In this document: piece by piece, positions 1 through 7,616 of the stretch | Layout of the letters: each line of letters opens with the position of its first letter | Position numbering within the stretch: position 1 is the first letter of the stretch | Source of the DNA: DASQUP01 sp035641235 | Lineage (GTDB): Bacteria; Actinomycetota; CADDZG01; WHSQ01 | Length of the DNA: 12,904 nucleotides | Assembly (NCBI GenBank): GCA_035641235.1 | Contig: DASQUP010000023.1 | Coordinates: 1-12,904 of the forward strand | Direction of reading: 5' to 3' | Program-made: the position numbers and the translations under genes | The notes under the pieces: generated by a model | The model's database searches: none | Told to the model about the DNA's origin: nothing | What the model saw: the letters and a program-made list of their open reading frames with translations, nothing else

Positions 1-217
1 GGACGCGCGGGTCCCCGACGGCTCCGAGCAGCAGCGCATCGCTGTTGCGAACGGTCTCCAGTTCCTCGTCGGTGAGCACCTCACTCGTGGCGAGCCAGCG
101 ATCCGCGCGAGCATCGATGCGGACGGTCTCGAAGTTCTCGGGCAGGACTTCGAGTGCGGCGCCGATCACTTCGGGACCGATTCCGTCACCCGGGAGCACT
201 GCTATACGCGCCTTCAT
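1..217 (-). CDS. leuB: 3-isopropylmalate dehydrogenase, N-terminal part (cut by window edge)
   Basis: This is the NAD-dependent dehydrogenase that oxidises and decarboxylates 3-isopropylmalate to 2-oxoisocaproate, the last committed step to leucine. Only the first 72 codons are present. They start MKARIAVLPGDGIGPEV, the nucleotide-fold start of the isocitrate/isopropylmalate dehydrogenase family, and run to LLLGAVGDPRV. The DP after GAVG resembles actinobacterial LeuB rather than the enterobacterial GSVGGP form. The ATG (217-215) overlaps the leuD stop as ATGA, with a GGAG seven bases upstream, so translation is probably coupled to leuD. The substrate-binding and metal-binding residues lie outside the window. 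Isocitrate or tartrate dehydrogenase relatives share this N-terminus, but the position directly after leuCD settles the call. Confidence 0.95.
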   Translation of the reverse strand, partial: MKARIAVLPGDGIGPEVIGAALEVLPENFETVRIDARADRWLATSEVLTDEELETVRNSDALLLGAVGDPRV

Positions 218-705
218 GCCGGGACTCCGTGACGCTCCCGCACCCAGTTCACGAGGCCACCCGCGCGAACGATGTCCATTACGAAATCCGGCAACGGCTC
301 GGCCTCAAAGGACATGCCCTTGGTGACGTTGCGGACGACTGCGCGCTCCACGTCCAACTCGATCTCGTCGCCGGCTTCTGTTGCGGCAACGGCTTCTGGA
401 CTCACGGCTATCGGCAGTCCGGTGTTGATCGCGTTGCGGAAGAAGATCCTGGAGAACGAAGCCGCGACGATCCCTGAGGCGCCACATCCTTTGAGGGCAA
501 GAGGTGCGTGCTCCCGGCTAGAACCACAGCCAAAGTTTTCGCCGGCAACCACGACGTCGCCGGGCCGCACCGTGGCCACGAAGTCCGGATCGAGATCCTC
601 GAGCGCGTGTTTCGCCAGCTCGGCCTCGTCGGTTGTGGTCAGGTAACGCGCCGGAATGATGACGTCCGTGTCGACGTTGTCCCCGTACTTGAATGCCCTA
701 CCCAA
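214..705 (-). CDS. leuD: 3-isopropylmalate dehydratase small subunit
   Basis: This is the small (swivel-domain) subunit that works with LeuC to isomerise 2-isopropylmalate to 3-isopropylmalate. At 163 aa it is the short form of the family, not the roughly 200-aa enterobacterial form. It opens with GDNVDTDVIIPARYL and carries GENFGCGSSREHAPLALKG at about residues 55-73, the substrate-recognition loop of this subunit. The likely start is a TTG (705-703) inside the leuC 3' end, nine bases after a strong GAGGAGG. This start gives the expected N-terminus and an 8-base overlap with leuC. The stop overlaps the leuB ATG. Homoaconitase or dimethylmalate dehydratase small subunits look similar; the leu neighbours favour LeuD. 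Confidence 0.95.
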   Translation of the reverse strand: MGRAFKYGDNVDTDVIIPARYLTTTDEAELAKHALEDLDPDFVATVRPGDVVVAGENFGCGSSREHAPLALKGCGASGIVAASFSRIFFRNAINTGLPIAVSPEAVAATEAGDEIELDVERAVVRNVTKGMSFEAEPLPDFVMDIVRAGGLVNWVRERHGVPA

Positions 706-2017
706 CGGGAATCGCCTCCTCGAGGACGGGGGCTACGGCCGTCACTACAGAAGGGTGCACGATCTCGCCGGCGACGGCCGCGGCCATCGCCACGGCGGGA
801 TTCGCAAGGTATACCTGCGCAGTCGGATCGCCCATCCGCCCGACGTAGTTCCTGTTCGAGGTGGATACGCACACCTCGCCGGGACCGACCACGCCCATGT
901 GGGCGCCGAGGCAAGCGCCGCATGTGGGGGTGGAGACGCTGGCTCCGGCCAGCGAAAACCGTTCCAGCAGCCCCTCGGCATTGGCCTGCTGCCACACCCT
1001 CTGAGTCGCCGGGATCACCATGAGGCGCACGTTCGGTGCTATTTGGTTGTCACCAAGGACATGAGCGGCAACCCTCAGGTCTTCGATGCGGGCGTTCGTG
1101 CACGAGCCGATGAAAACCTGATCGACCTTCACCGGTTCCACCTCGGATACGCCGACCGCCCTGGAGGGCAGCGACGGGCGGGCGATCATGGGCTCGAGCT
1201 CCGATACGTCGACCTCGACCATCGACGCGTATTCGGCGTCGTCGTCCGACTGCAGTACCTCGAACTCGCGGAATCGTCCGGTCGCCTCCCGTCGTGAACG
1301 GACGTAATCGAGCGTCCGCTCGTCGGGAGCTAGGATGCCCGACTTCGCGCCGGCCTCGATGGCCATGTTCGTTAGCGTCAGCCGCGCGTCCATCGACAGG
1401 TGGGCGAGGGCATCGCCGGTGTGCTCCATGGCCATGTACCGAGCACCGTCGTCGCCGATGCGTGCGATCACCTCCAGGATGAGGTCCTTGCCCATCACCC
1501 ACGGCGCGGGAACGCCCGAGTACACGAGCTTCATAGACTCCGGAACGCGCAGCCATATCTGTCCCGTAGCCCATACCGCGGCCATGTCGGTGGACCCCAC
1601 TCCCGTCGAGAAGCACCCCAGGGCACCGTATGTGCACGAGTGTGAATCTGCGCCGATCACAACATCACCCGGCAGGGTCAGCGCCTCCTCCGGCAGCAGG
1701 ATGTGCTCGATGCCGCCGCGGCCGACCTCGAAGAAGTGCTCCACGTCCTGTTCGATGGCAAAGGCCCGCATGCGGGTCATGAGGTTGGCCGAGGGAATGT
1801 CCTTGGCGGGAACGAAGTGTGAGGCAACCAGCGCGACCTTGCTTCGATCCCACACCACCGGCACGCCCATCTTCCGAAACGCATCGGCGGCGGCCGGTGC
1901 GGTTACGTCGTTGGCCATCGCCAGATCGACGTCGCACATGACAATCTCGCCGGGTTCCACGTGGGCGCGCCCGGCGCGCCGGGCGAGTATCTTCTGGGTG
2001 ATCGTCTGCCCCGGCAT
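698..2017 (-). CDS. leuC: 3-isopropylmalate dehydratase large subunit
   Basis: This is the aconitase-family large subunit that carries the [4Fe-4S] cluster and pairs with LeuD. It is 439 aa, starting MPGQTITQKILARRAG. Visible signatures are EVGRGGIEHILLPE (about 97-110), GADSHSCTYGALG (122-134) and the three cluster cysteines C306 (GSCTN), C366 and C369 (TCGAC). The length and the HFFEVGRGGIEH form match the shorter archaeal/Thermotoga-type LeuC/HacA rather than the roughly 466-aa enterobacterial enzyme, in keeping with its short LeuD partner. The ATG (2017-2015) overlaps the leuA stop by one base (TAATG), with GGAGG ten bases upstream. The reading frame stays open for 87 more codons upstream, but that stretch lies inside leuA and is not LeuC-like. 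Homoaconitase activity cannot be excluded from sequence alone. Confidence 0.95.
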   Translation of the reverse strand: MPGQTITQKILARRAGRAHVEPGEIVMCDVDLAMANDVTAPAAADAFRKMGVPVVWDRSKVALVASHFVPAKDIPSANLMTRMRAFAIEQDVEHFFEVGRGGIEHILLPEEALTLPGDVVIGADSHSCTYGALGCFSTGVGSTDMAAVWATGQIWLRVPESMKLVYSGVPAPWVMGKDLILEVIARIGDDGARYMAMEHTGDALAHLSMDARLTLTNMAIEAGAKSGILAPDERTLDYVRSRREATGRFREFEVLQSDDDAEYASMVEVDVSELEPMIARPSLPSRAVGVSEVEPVKVDQVFIGSCTNARIEDLRVAAHVLGDNQIAPNVRLMVIPATQRVWQQANAEGLLERFSLAGASVSTPTCGACLGAHMGVVGPGEVCVSTSNRNYVGRMGDPTAQVYLANPAVAMAAAVAGEIVHPSVVTAVAPVLEEAIPVG

Positions 2018-3582
2018 TAGACGGGAACCTCCGGCGCGGTCCGTCTGCTCAGGCGGACGAGACGATTGATCGCCGACAGGTAGGCGCGGGCGGAGGCCTC
2101 GACAACGTCGGTCGACACCCCCCTGCCGGTCGCGCGCCGCACAGGCGTTCCGTTGTCTCCACCCATCGCCAGGACGACCGTCACGTCGCCGAGAGCATCT
2201 ATTCCCCCGGTGACGCTCGAGACCGTGAACGACTCCTGACGGGCCTGTACGCCCGTTGCGCGCTGGATGGCACCGCACGCCGCATCGATCATCCCGTCGC
2301 CGATGGCGGACTCGTCGACAAGCTCGTCGCGATGCATCAGCCGCACGGTCGCGGTCGGCGACATGTGAGTGCCTCCGGCAACCTGGATCGAAACCAGTTC
2401 GTATTCGTCGGCTTCGGACGCGATCTCGTCCGCAACGATCGCCTCGAGGTCGACGTCGGTGATGCGTATCTTGCGGTCGGCGAGAGTCTTGAAGCGTACG
2501 AACGCCTTCTGGACGTCCTCCGTATCGAGGTGGAAGCCGAGATCCTGTAGGGCCTTTGCGAACGCGTGGCGCCCGGAATGTTTGCCCAGGACGATGCGCG
2601 ACCCGTCGAGACCGACGTCGACCGGATCCATGATCTCGTAGGTCGTCCGCTCCACCATCACGCCGTGCTGGTGAATGCCGGCCTCGTGGGCGAATGCATT
2701 GGCGCCGACGATGGCCTTGTTCGGCTGCACCGAATACCCGGTGAGCATCGAGACCATCCGCGATGTGCGAGCGATCTCGCGCGTGTTGACGGCCGAGTCG
2801 ACCCCACGCACCGAGGTGCGGGTGCGCATCGCCATTACGATTTCCTCAAGCGAGCAGTTCCCCGCCCGTTCACCGATGCCGTTCACGGCGACCTCGACCT
2901 GACGGGCACCGGCGTCGATGCCCGCGAGTGCATTCGCTACGGCAAGTCCGAGATCGTTGTGCGTGTGGACACTCCACGTGACTCCGTCGGCGCCGACCTC
3001 TGCGATCAGATATCGAATGAGCGACGCGAACTCTTCGGGCAGCGCATAACCCACGGTGTCCGGAACGTTGAGCGTTGTGGCTCCCGCCTCGACAACGGCC
3101 GCATAGACGCGCGCCAGGAACTCCGGGTCTGACCGGGTGGCGTCCTCACAAGAGAACTCGACGTCGTCGACGTGGCTCCTGGCGCGCCCCACTCCGGACA
3201 CGGCAGCAGCGACGACTTCCTCCGGAGTCATCCGGAGTTTCGCCTTCATGTGAATCTCGCTCGTTGCGATGAAGGTGTGAACGCGAGCACGCTCGGCGGG
3301 CCCAACGGCCTCTGCAGCACGGTCGATGTCGCCGTGCTCGACGCGCGCGAGCCCTGCGATCACCGGCCCGCGGACCGTCGCGGCGATCGCCTTAACCGCT
3401 TCGGTCTCACCATCGGACGCGATCGGAAAACCCGCCTCGATCACGTCAACGCCGAGCCGCGCCAGCTGCTCGGCGATCTCGACCTTCTCCTTCAGATTGA
3501 GCGAGATCCCCGGAGACTGCTCCCCGTCTCGCAGCGTTGTATCGAAGATCCGTACCGCACCGGTTACGTCTGCTTCAACCAC
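2017..3582 (-). CDS. leuA: 2-isopropylmalate synthase
   Basis: This enzyme condenses acetyl-CoA with 2-oxoisovalerate, the first step specific to leucine, and is usually the target of leucine feedback inhibition. It is 521 aa with the proposed GTG start (3582-3580), eight bases after GGAG and overlapping the ilvC 3' end by 19 bases. The frame is open for 36 further codons, but these lie within ilvC. The catalytic TIM barrel spans about 10-280: FDTTLRDGEQ with metal ligand D14, the SCEDATRSDPEF segment, H206 and H208 in HTHND, and NGIGERAGN with N242. The linker region follows, and the C-terminal regulatory LeuA-type domain runs from about 393 to 510 (a VAGGTHMSP start, ending with TDVVEASARAYLSAINRL). 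Length and the SCEDA motif favour LeuA over citramalate synthase. The order ilvC-leuA-leuC places it at the junction of the valine and leucine branches. Confidence 0.95.
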   Translation of the reverse strand: MVEADVTGAVRIFDTTLRDGEQSPGISLNLKEKVEIAEQLARLGVDVIEAGFPIASDGETEAVKAIAATVRGPVIAGLARVEHGDIDRAAEAVGPAERARVHTFIATSEIHMKAKLRMTPEEVVAAAVSGVGRARSHVDDVEFSCEDATRSDPEFLARVYAAVVEAGATTLNVPDTVGYALPEEFASLIRYLIAEVGADGVTWSVHTHNDLGLAVANALAGIDAGARQVEVAVNGIGERAGNCSLEEIVMAMRTRTSVRGVDSAVNTREIARTSRMVSMLTGYSVQPNKAIVGANAFAHEAGIHQHGVMVERTTYEIMDPVDVGLDGSRIVLGKHSGRHAFAKALQDLGFHLDTEDVQKAFVRFKTLADRKIRITDVDLEAIVADEIASEADEYELVSIQVAGGTHMSPTATVRLMHRDELVDESAIGDGMIDAACGAIQRATGVQARQESFTVSSVTGGIDALGDVTVVLAMGGDNGTPVRRATGRGVSTDVVEASARAYLSAINRLVRLSRRTAPEVPV

Positions 3583-4562
3583 GACATCATCTCCCTGAGG
3601 CCCGCACCCACATGCTCGATCGGGTGCTCTCGCTGACGGCGACGTTGGGCCTCCAGAACGGGCGTCGAGGCCTTGTTCTCGAGGACCCACTCCCTTGCGA
3701 AGGCTCCGGAACGGACGTCCTCGAGGATCGTCCGCATCGCAGCCTCCGCCTCAGCCCCCACCACCCGGGTTCCGCGGGTGAGATCGCCGTACTCGGCCGT
3801 GTCGGAGATTGCATCTCGCATGTGGGTGAACCCACCCTCGTAGAGGAGGTCGACGATCAGCTTCAGCTCGTGCAGGCACTCGAAGTACGCGATCTCGGGC
3901 TGATAGCCGGCCTCGACGAGAGTCTCGAAGCCGGCCTGGATAAGTCGCGATGCTCCACCGCACAACACTGCCTGCTCGCCGAACAGATCGGTCTCGGTCT
4001 CCTCGGCGAAGGTCGTTTGGATGATCCCGGCCCGGGCGCAGCCCAGTCCGAGCCCGTAGGCGAGGGCCGTCTGCAGTCCACGGCCACTCGCATCCTGATG
4101 CACGGCGACGAGCGCCGGAGTTCCGCTTCCCTGCTCGTAGGTCCGGCGGACCAGCGGCCCGGGAGCCTTCGGAGCGATCATCACGACATCACAGTCGCTA
4201 GGTGGGCGAACCTGCCCGAAGTGGATGTTGAAGCCGTGAGCAAAGAGCAACGTCGCGCCGCTCTTGAGGTTCGGCTCCACGCTTTCGGTGTACAGATCGG
4301 CCTGGTGTTGGTCGGGAGCGAGAACTGCGATCACGTCAGCACCCGAACACGCTTCCGTGACAGTCGCCACTGTGAGGCCATCGGCCTCTGCGCGCGACCA
4401 CGACGACGAGTCTTTGCGCAAACCCACAACAACGTCGAATCCGGAGTCGCGGAGATTGAGCGCGTGCGCCCGTCCCTGCGAGCCGTATCCAAGAACCGCA
4501 ATCAGTTTGCCCCTGAGGGCATCCGCCGAGGCGTCGGATTCGTAGTAGATCGTTGCAGGCAT
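3564..4562 (-). CDS. ilvC: ketol-acid reductoisomerase, class I (NADP+)
   Basis: This enzyme converts acetolactate or acetohydroxybutyrate to the dihydroxy acids through Mg-dependent alkyl migration and NADPH reduction. It is 332 aa, the normal class I length. The Rossmann motif GYGSQG lies at 25-30. The beta2-alphaB loop LRKDSSSWSRAE (about 48-59) looks like the 12-residue type normally associated with NADPH. AHGFNI contains the catalytic H109. The Mg ligands are D192 and E196 (ETETDLFGEQ) and E228 and E232 (FECLHEL), followed by AISDTAEYGD. The ATG has an AGGAGG six bases upstream. It follows ilvN after 16 bases, and its last codons overlap the start of leuA. Nothing is truncated. Confidence 0.97.
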   Translation of the reverse strand: MPATIYYESDASADALRGKLIAVLGYGSQGRAHALNLRDSGFDVVVGLRKDSSSWSRAEADGLTVATVTEACSGADVIAVLAPDQHQADLYTESVEPNLKSGATLLFAHGFNIHFGQVRPPSDCDVVMIAPKAPGPLVRRTYEQGSGTPALVAVHQDASGRGLQTALAYGLGLGCARAGIIQTTFAEETETDLFGEQAVLCGGASRLIQAGFETLVEAGYQPEIAYFECLHELKLIVDLLYEGGFTHMRDAISDTAEYGDLTRGTRVVGAEAEAAMRTILEDVRSGAFAREWVLENKASTPVLEAQRRRQREHPIEHVGAGLREMMSWLKQT

Positions 4563-4578
4563 TGCGGTCCTCCTGGGA

Positions 4579-5120
4579 CTAGGAAGCGGTCAGATCTTGG
4601 ATCGGCACGGGTCTGATGGCCGGGGCCTTGAGCCCTGCGGCGCCGCGGCTCAGCGCGACCCGACCGGTTCGGGCCATCTCGAGAATCTCGTACGGGCGCA
4701 TCAACTCTTCGAAAGCAGTGATCTTCTCCGGCGCGCCGGTGACTTCGATCACAAGCGCTTCAGGGTCCATGTCGACGACCTTTCCGCGGAAGATCTCGGC
4801 GGTCTCGATCACCTCTGAGCGCCTCCCCGGTTCGACTTTGACTTTGATCAGCGCGAGTTCACGCTCGACAGTGTTGTCGTGCGGGAGCTCGTCGATCCGG
4901 AGCACGTTGATGACTTTGTGGAGCTGCTTGACGATCTGCTCCACGGGACTGCCTTCGGCGAGCACTGCGATCGTCATCCGCGAAACTCTCGGATCTTCCG
5001 TCTCACCTACGGCCAATGAGTCGATGTTGAACCCTCGCCTGGCGAACATCGTCGATATACGTGCCAGGACTCCGGGTTTGTTGTCGACGAGCACGGACAG
5101 CGTGTGGCATTCAGACGCCA

Positions 5121-5121
<1 letters not shown>
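4579..5121 (-). CDS. ilvN: acetolactate synthase small (regulatory) subunit
   Basis: This is the regulatory subunit of acetohydroxyacid synthase; it activates the catalytic subunit and confers end-product (usually valine) inhibition. It is 180 aa. The N-terminal ACT domain (about 5-80) has the typical LVDNKPGVLARISTMFARRG stretch and VINVLRIDELP; a C-terminal ALS_ss_C-type domain follows (about 85-160, with FRGKVVDM and EVTGAPEKITAFEELMRPY). The size fits the longer IlvN/IlvH form. The ATG (5121-5119) overlaps the ilvB stop by one base (TGATG), with GAGAGG upstream, so the two subunits are translationally coupled. The frame stays open well upstream, but that part lies inside ilvB. The gene name ilvH would be equally valid. 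Confidence 0.96.
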
Positions 5122-6893
<1,772 letters not shown>

Positions 6894-6933
6894 CGCGGCG
6901 GCCTCCTCGTTTGGATTCGGATCCGCATACCGA

Positions 6934-7203
6934 TCAGCTGCTTCCGTCGTAGGGGCCGGAGACCTTGTAGGCGTAGGCGGCCAGCATGAACGCGGCGTGA
7001 GCAAACGCCTCCGGAGACGAATCGCGGCGATCAGAAGTCATCTCCGCGCTCTCGACCGGACCGCTCAGCCAGGCATCTTCAGTGCTGAAGTAGTCCTCGA
7101 ACCACTCCCGTTGCTCTGGGTCGGCGACGTCGACATCGACCTCTCCGGGGCTCTTCCATTCCGCCGTTCCTATGACGTTGCCGTTCTCGATCGTGACTTT
7201 CAT
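6934..7203 (-). CDS. hypothetical acidic 89-aa protein, first structural gene of the ilv-leu operon
   Basis: I do not recognise this family. The ATG at 7203 is preceded by GGAGGAG with five bases spacing, the strongest ribosome binding site in the operon. Upstream in-frame codons run through the leader and are not used. The 89-residue product is acidic and soluble-looking. It has a beta-like start (MKVTIENGNVIGTAEWKSPG), a charged Trp/Tyr segment (EQREWFEDYFSTEDAWLSGP, about 30-49), and an Ala-rich C-terminal helix (EAFAHAAFMLAAYAYKV). There is no signal peptide, cysteine pair or clear membrane segment. It lies between the attenuator terminator and ilvB, 40 bases before the latter, so it should be co-expressed with the biosynthetic genes. 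A link to branched-chain metabolism is inference from position only. Confidence 0.82.
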   Translation of the reverse strand: MKVTIENGNVIGTAEWKSPGEVDVDVADPEQREWFEDYFSTEDAWLSGPVESAEMTSDRRDSSPEAFAHAAFMLAAYAYKVSGPYDGSS

Positions 7204-7294
7204 CGTTCTCCTCCGTAGGTTCTGCTTCGCTTTGGGTTTGTTGACCTGCACGTTTGCTTCGAACACCACCTCTCCTCGCGGGAATCGGGGAAAC

Positions 7295-7322
7295 AAAAAA
7301 CCCTCCGGGTCTCGGAGGGTTT
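7295..7322 (-). terminator. intrinsic terminator of the ilv leader (attenuator)
   Basis: Read on the minus strand, AAACCCTCCG pairs with CGGAGGGTTT around a five-base AGACC loop, a stem of up to ten base pairs. The downstream arm runs into six Ts (7300-7295). The T tract is on the minus-strand side only, so the terminator acts on transcripts heading to ilvB, not on ilvD. It lies 40 bases after the leader-peptide stop and about 90 bases before the first structural gene, where an attenuator is expected. Confidence 0.88.
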
Positions 7323-7364
7323 AGGCGCACGCTGCTGCGGCCGAGGGCCGAGAGCGCGCGCCTA
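7322..7364 (-). promoter_or_regulatory. GC-rich leader hairpin abutting the attenuator terminator
   Basis: On the minus strand TAGGCGCGCGCT (7364-7353) pairs with AGCGTGCGCCTA (7333-7322) over 12 positions with one G-T pair. Inside the loop CGGCC and GGCCG form a second small stem (7350-7338). The 5' arm begins with the leader-peptide TAG, so a ribosome near the end of the leader would mask it. The hairpin ends on the first base of the terminator stem. Its role as pause hairpin or as one partner in alternative folding is inference. TCTCGG (7353-7348) could also pair with CCGAGA (7315-7310) in the terminator. Confidence 0.6.
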
Positions 7365-7433
7365 GGTAATAAGTACGAGGGTAATCAGGAAGATTCGAGT
7401 CGTCGCCGCTGTGTCTGTCCGGTTCGTCGTCAT
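7362..7433 (-). CDS. ilvL: ilv operon leader peptide (attenuation peptide)
   Basis: This is a 23-codon ORF that starts MTTNRTDTAATT and ends RIFLITLVLIT, then TAG. Seven of the last ten residues are Ile, Leu or Val, encoded ATC, CTG, ATT, CTC, GTA, CTT and ATT; several are A/T-ending codons uncommon in the neighbouring genes. It lies between a good promoter and an intrinsic terminator ahead of ilvB, so it fits a peptide whose translation senses charged Ile/Leu/Val tRNA. The ATG has no strong ribosome binding site. An in-frame GTG two codons earlier (7439-7437) overlaps the stop of an upstream ORF as GTGA and may be the real start. Similar short leader peptides are known for actinobacterial ilvBNC operons. 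The symbol is by analogy. Confidence 0.8.
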   Translation of the reverse strand: MTTNRTDTAATTRIFLITLVLIT

Positions 7434-7435
7434 TC

Positions 7436-7489
7436 TCACGTCCACAGTCTCGTCTGCGTTGCGAACCCCGGCGACGGTGCAGAGGTCAT
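7436..7489 (-). CDS. possible leaderless upstream ORF (17 codons) coupled to the leader peptide
   Basis: The reading MTSAPSPGFATQTRLWT ends in TGA at 7438-7436, two bases before the ATG of the Ile/Leu/Val leader peptide and overlapping that peptide's alternative GTG start as GTGA. Its ATG (7489) lies eight bases after the predicted -10 hexamer, at about the expected transcription start, so it could be read as a leaderless message. It has no branched-chain enrichment. Real translation is uncertain: an ORF of this length can occur by chance, and the evidence is its exact fit between promoter and leader peptide. Confidence 0.4.
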   Translation of the reverse strand: MTSAPSPGFATQTRLWT

Positions 7490-7493
7490 TGGG

Positions 7494-7516
7494 CCGGAGT
7501 ATCCCGGATACTCCGG
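7494..7516. promoter_or_regulatory. perfect 23-bp palindrome over the ilv promoter (candidate operator)
   Basis: Two 11-base half-sites, CCGGAGTATCC and GGATACTCCGG, are exact reverse complements flanking a single central base. The palindrome covers the spacer and -10 hexamer of the ilv-leu promoter, where a bound dimeric repressor would block RNA polymerase. Almost all of it lies upstream of the predicted transcription start, so it is more likely a DNA-binding site than an RNA hairpin. The regulator is not in the window, and I do not recognise the half-site as belonging to a named family. Confidence 0.65.
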
Positions 7517-7526
7517 AATGCGTCAA
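7498..7526 (-). promoter_or_regulatory. sigma70-type promoter of the ilv-leu operon
   Basis: On the minus strand TTGACG (7526-7521) and GATACT (7503-7498) are separated by exactly 17 bases. The -35 matches consensus at five of six positions and the -10 at four. The expected transcription start is near 7491, giving a leader of roughly 290 bases before the 89-aa gene. The -10 and most of the spacer sit inside a perfect palindrome. Confidence 0.72.
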
Positions 7527-7581
7527 GCCGCTTCAGTGAGAGTCGGCCTTTCAGACCGAGCACTTTAGCGATCGCCCCAAA

Positions 7582-7610
7582 CTGTCCGCTCTCGGCAAAG
7601 GCGCTATGTT
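7582..7610 (+). promoter_or_regulatory. candidate ilvD promoter giving a leaderless mRNA
   Basis: TATGTT (7605-7610) is a TANNNT-type -10 element ending six bases before the ilvD ATG at 7617, so the predicted transcription start falls on or next to the start codon. A weak -35 (CTGTCC, 7582-7587, three of six consensus positions) lies 17 bases upstream. There is no purine-rich ribosome binding site before the ATG, which supports a leaderless transcript. Confidence 0.5.
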
Positions 7611-7616
7611 CGGCGA

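Noticed and set aside
3537..4616. Open frame of 359 codons on the plus strand, antisense to ilvC
   Set aside because: It lies entirely across the ilvC and leuA coding strand, shows no recognisable domain, and is a usual by-product of codon bias in GC-rich DNA.
7295..7322. Reading the terminator as a plus-strand terminator
   Set aside because: On the plus strand the stem is followed by only three Ts and there is no plus-strand gene upstream; the six-T tract is on the minus strand.
7204..7500. T-box riboswitch in the ilv leader
   Set aside because: I see no T-box consensus or specifier-loop arrangement; the Ile/Leu/Val-rich peptide explains regulation better.
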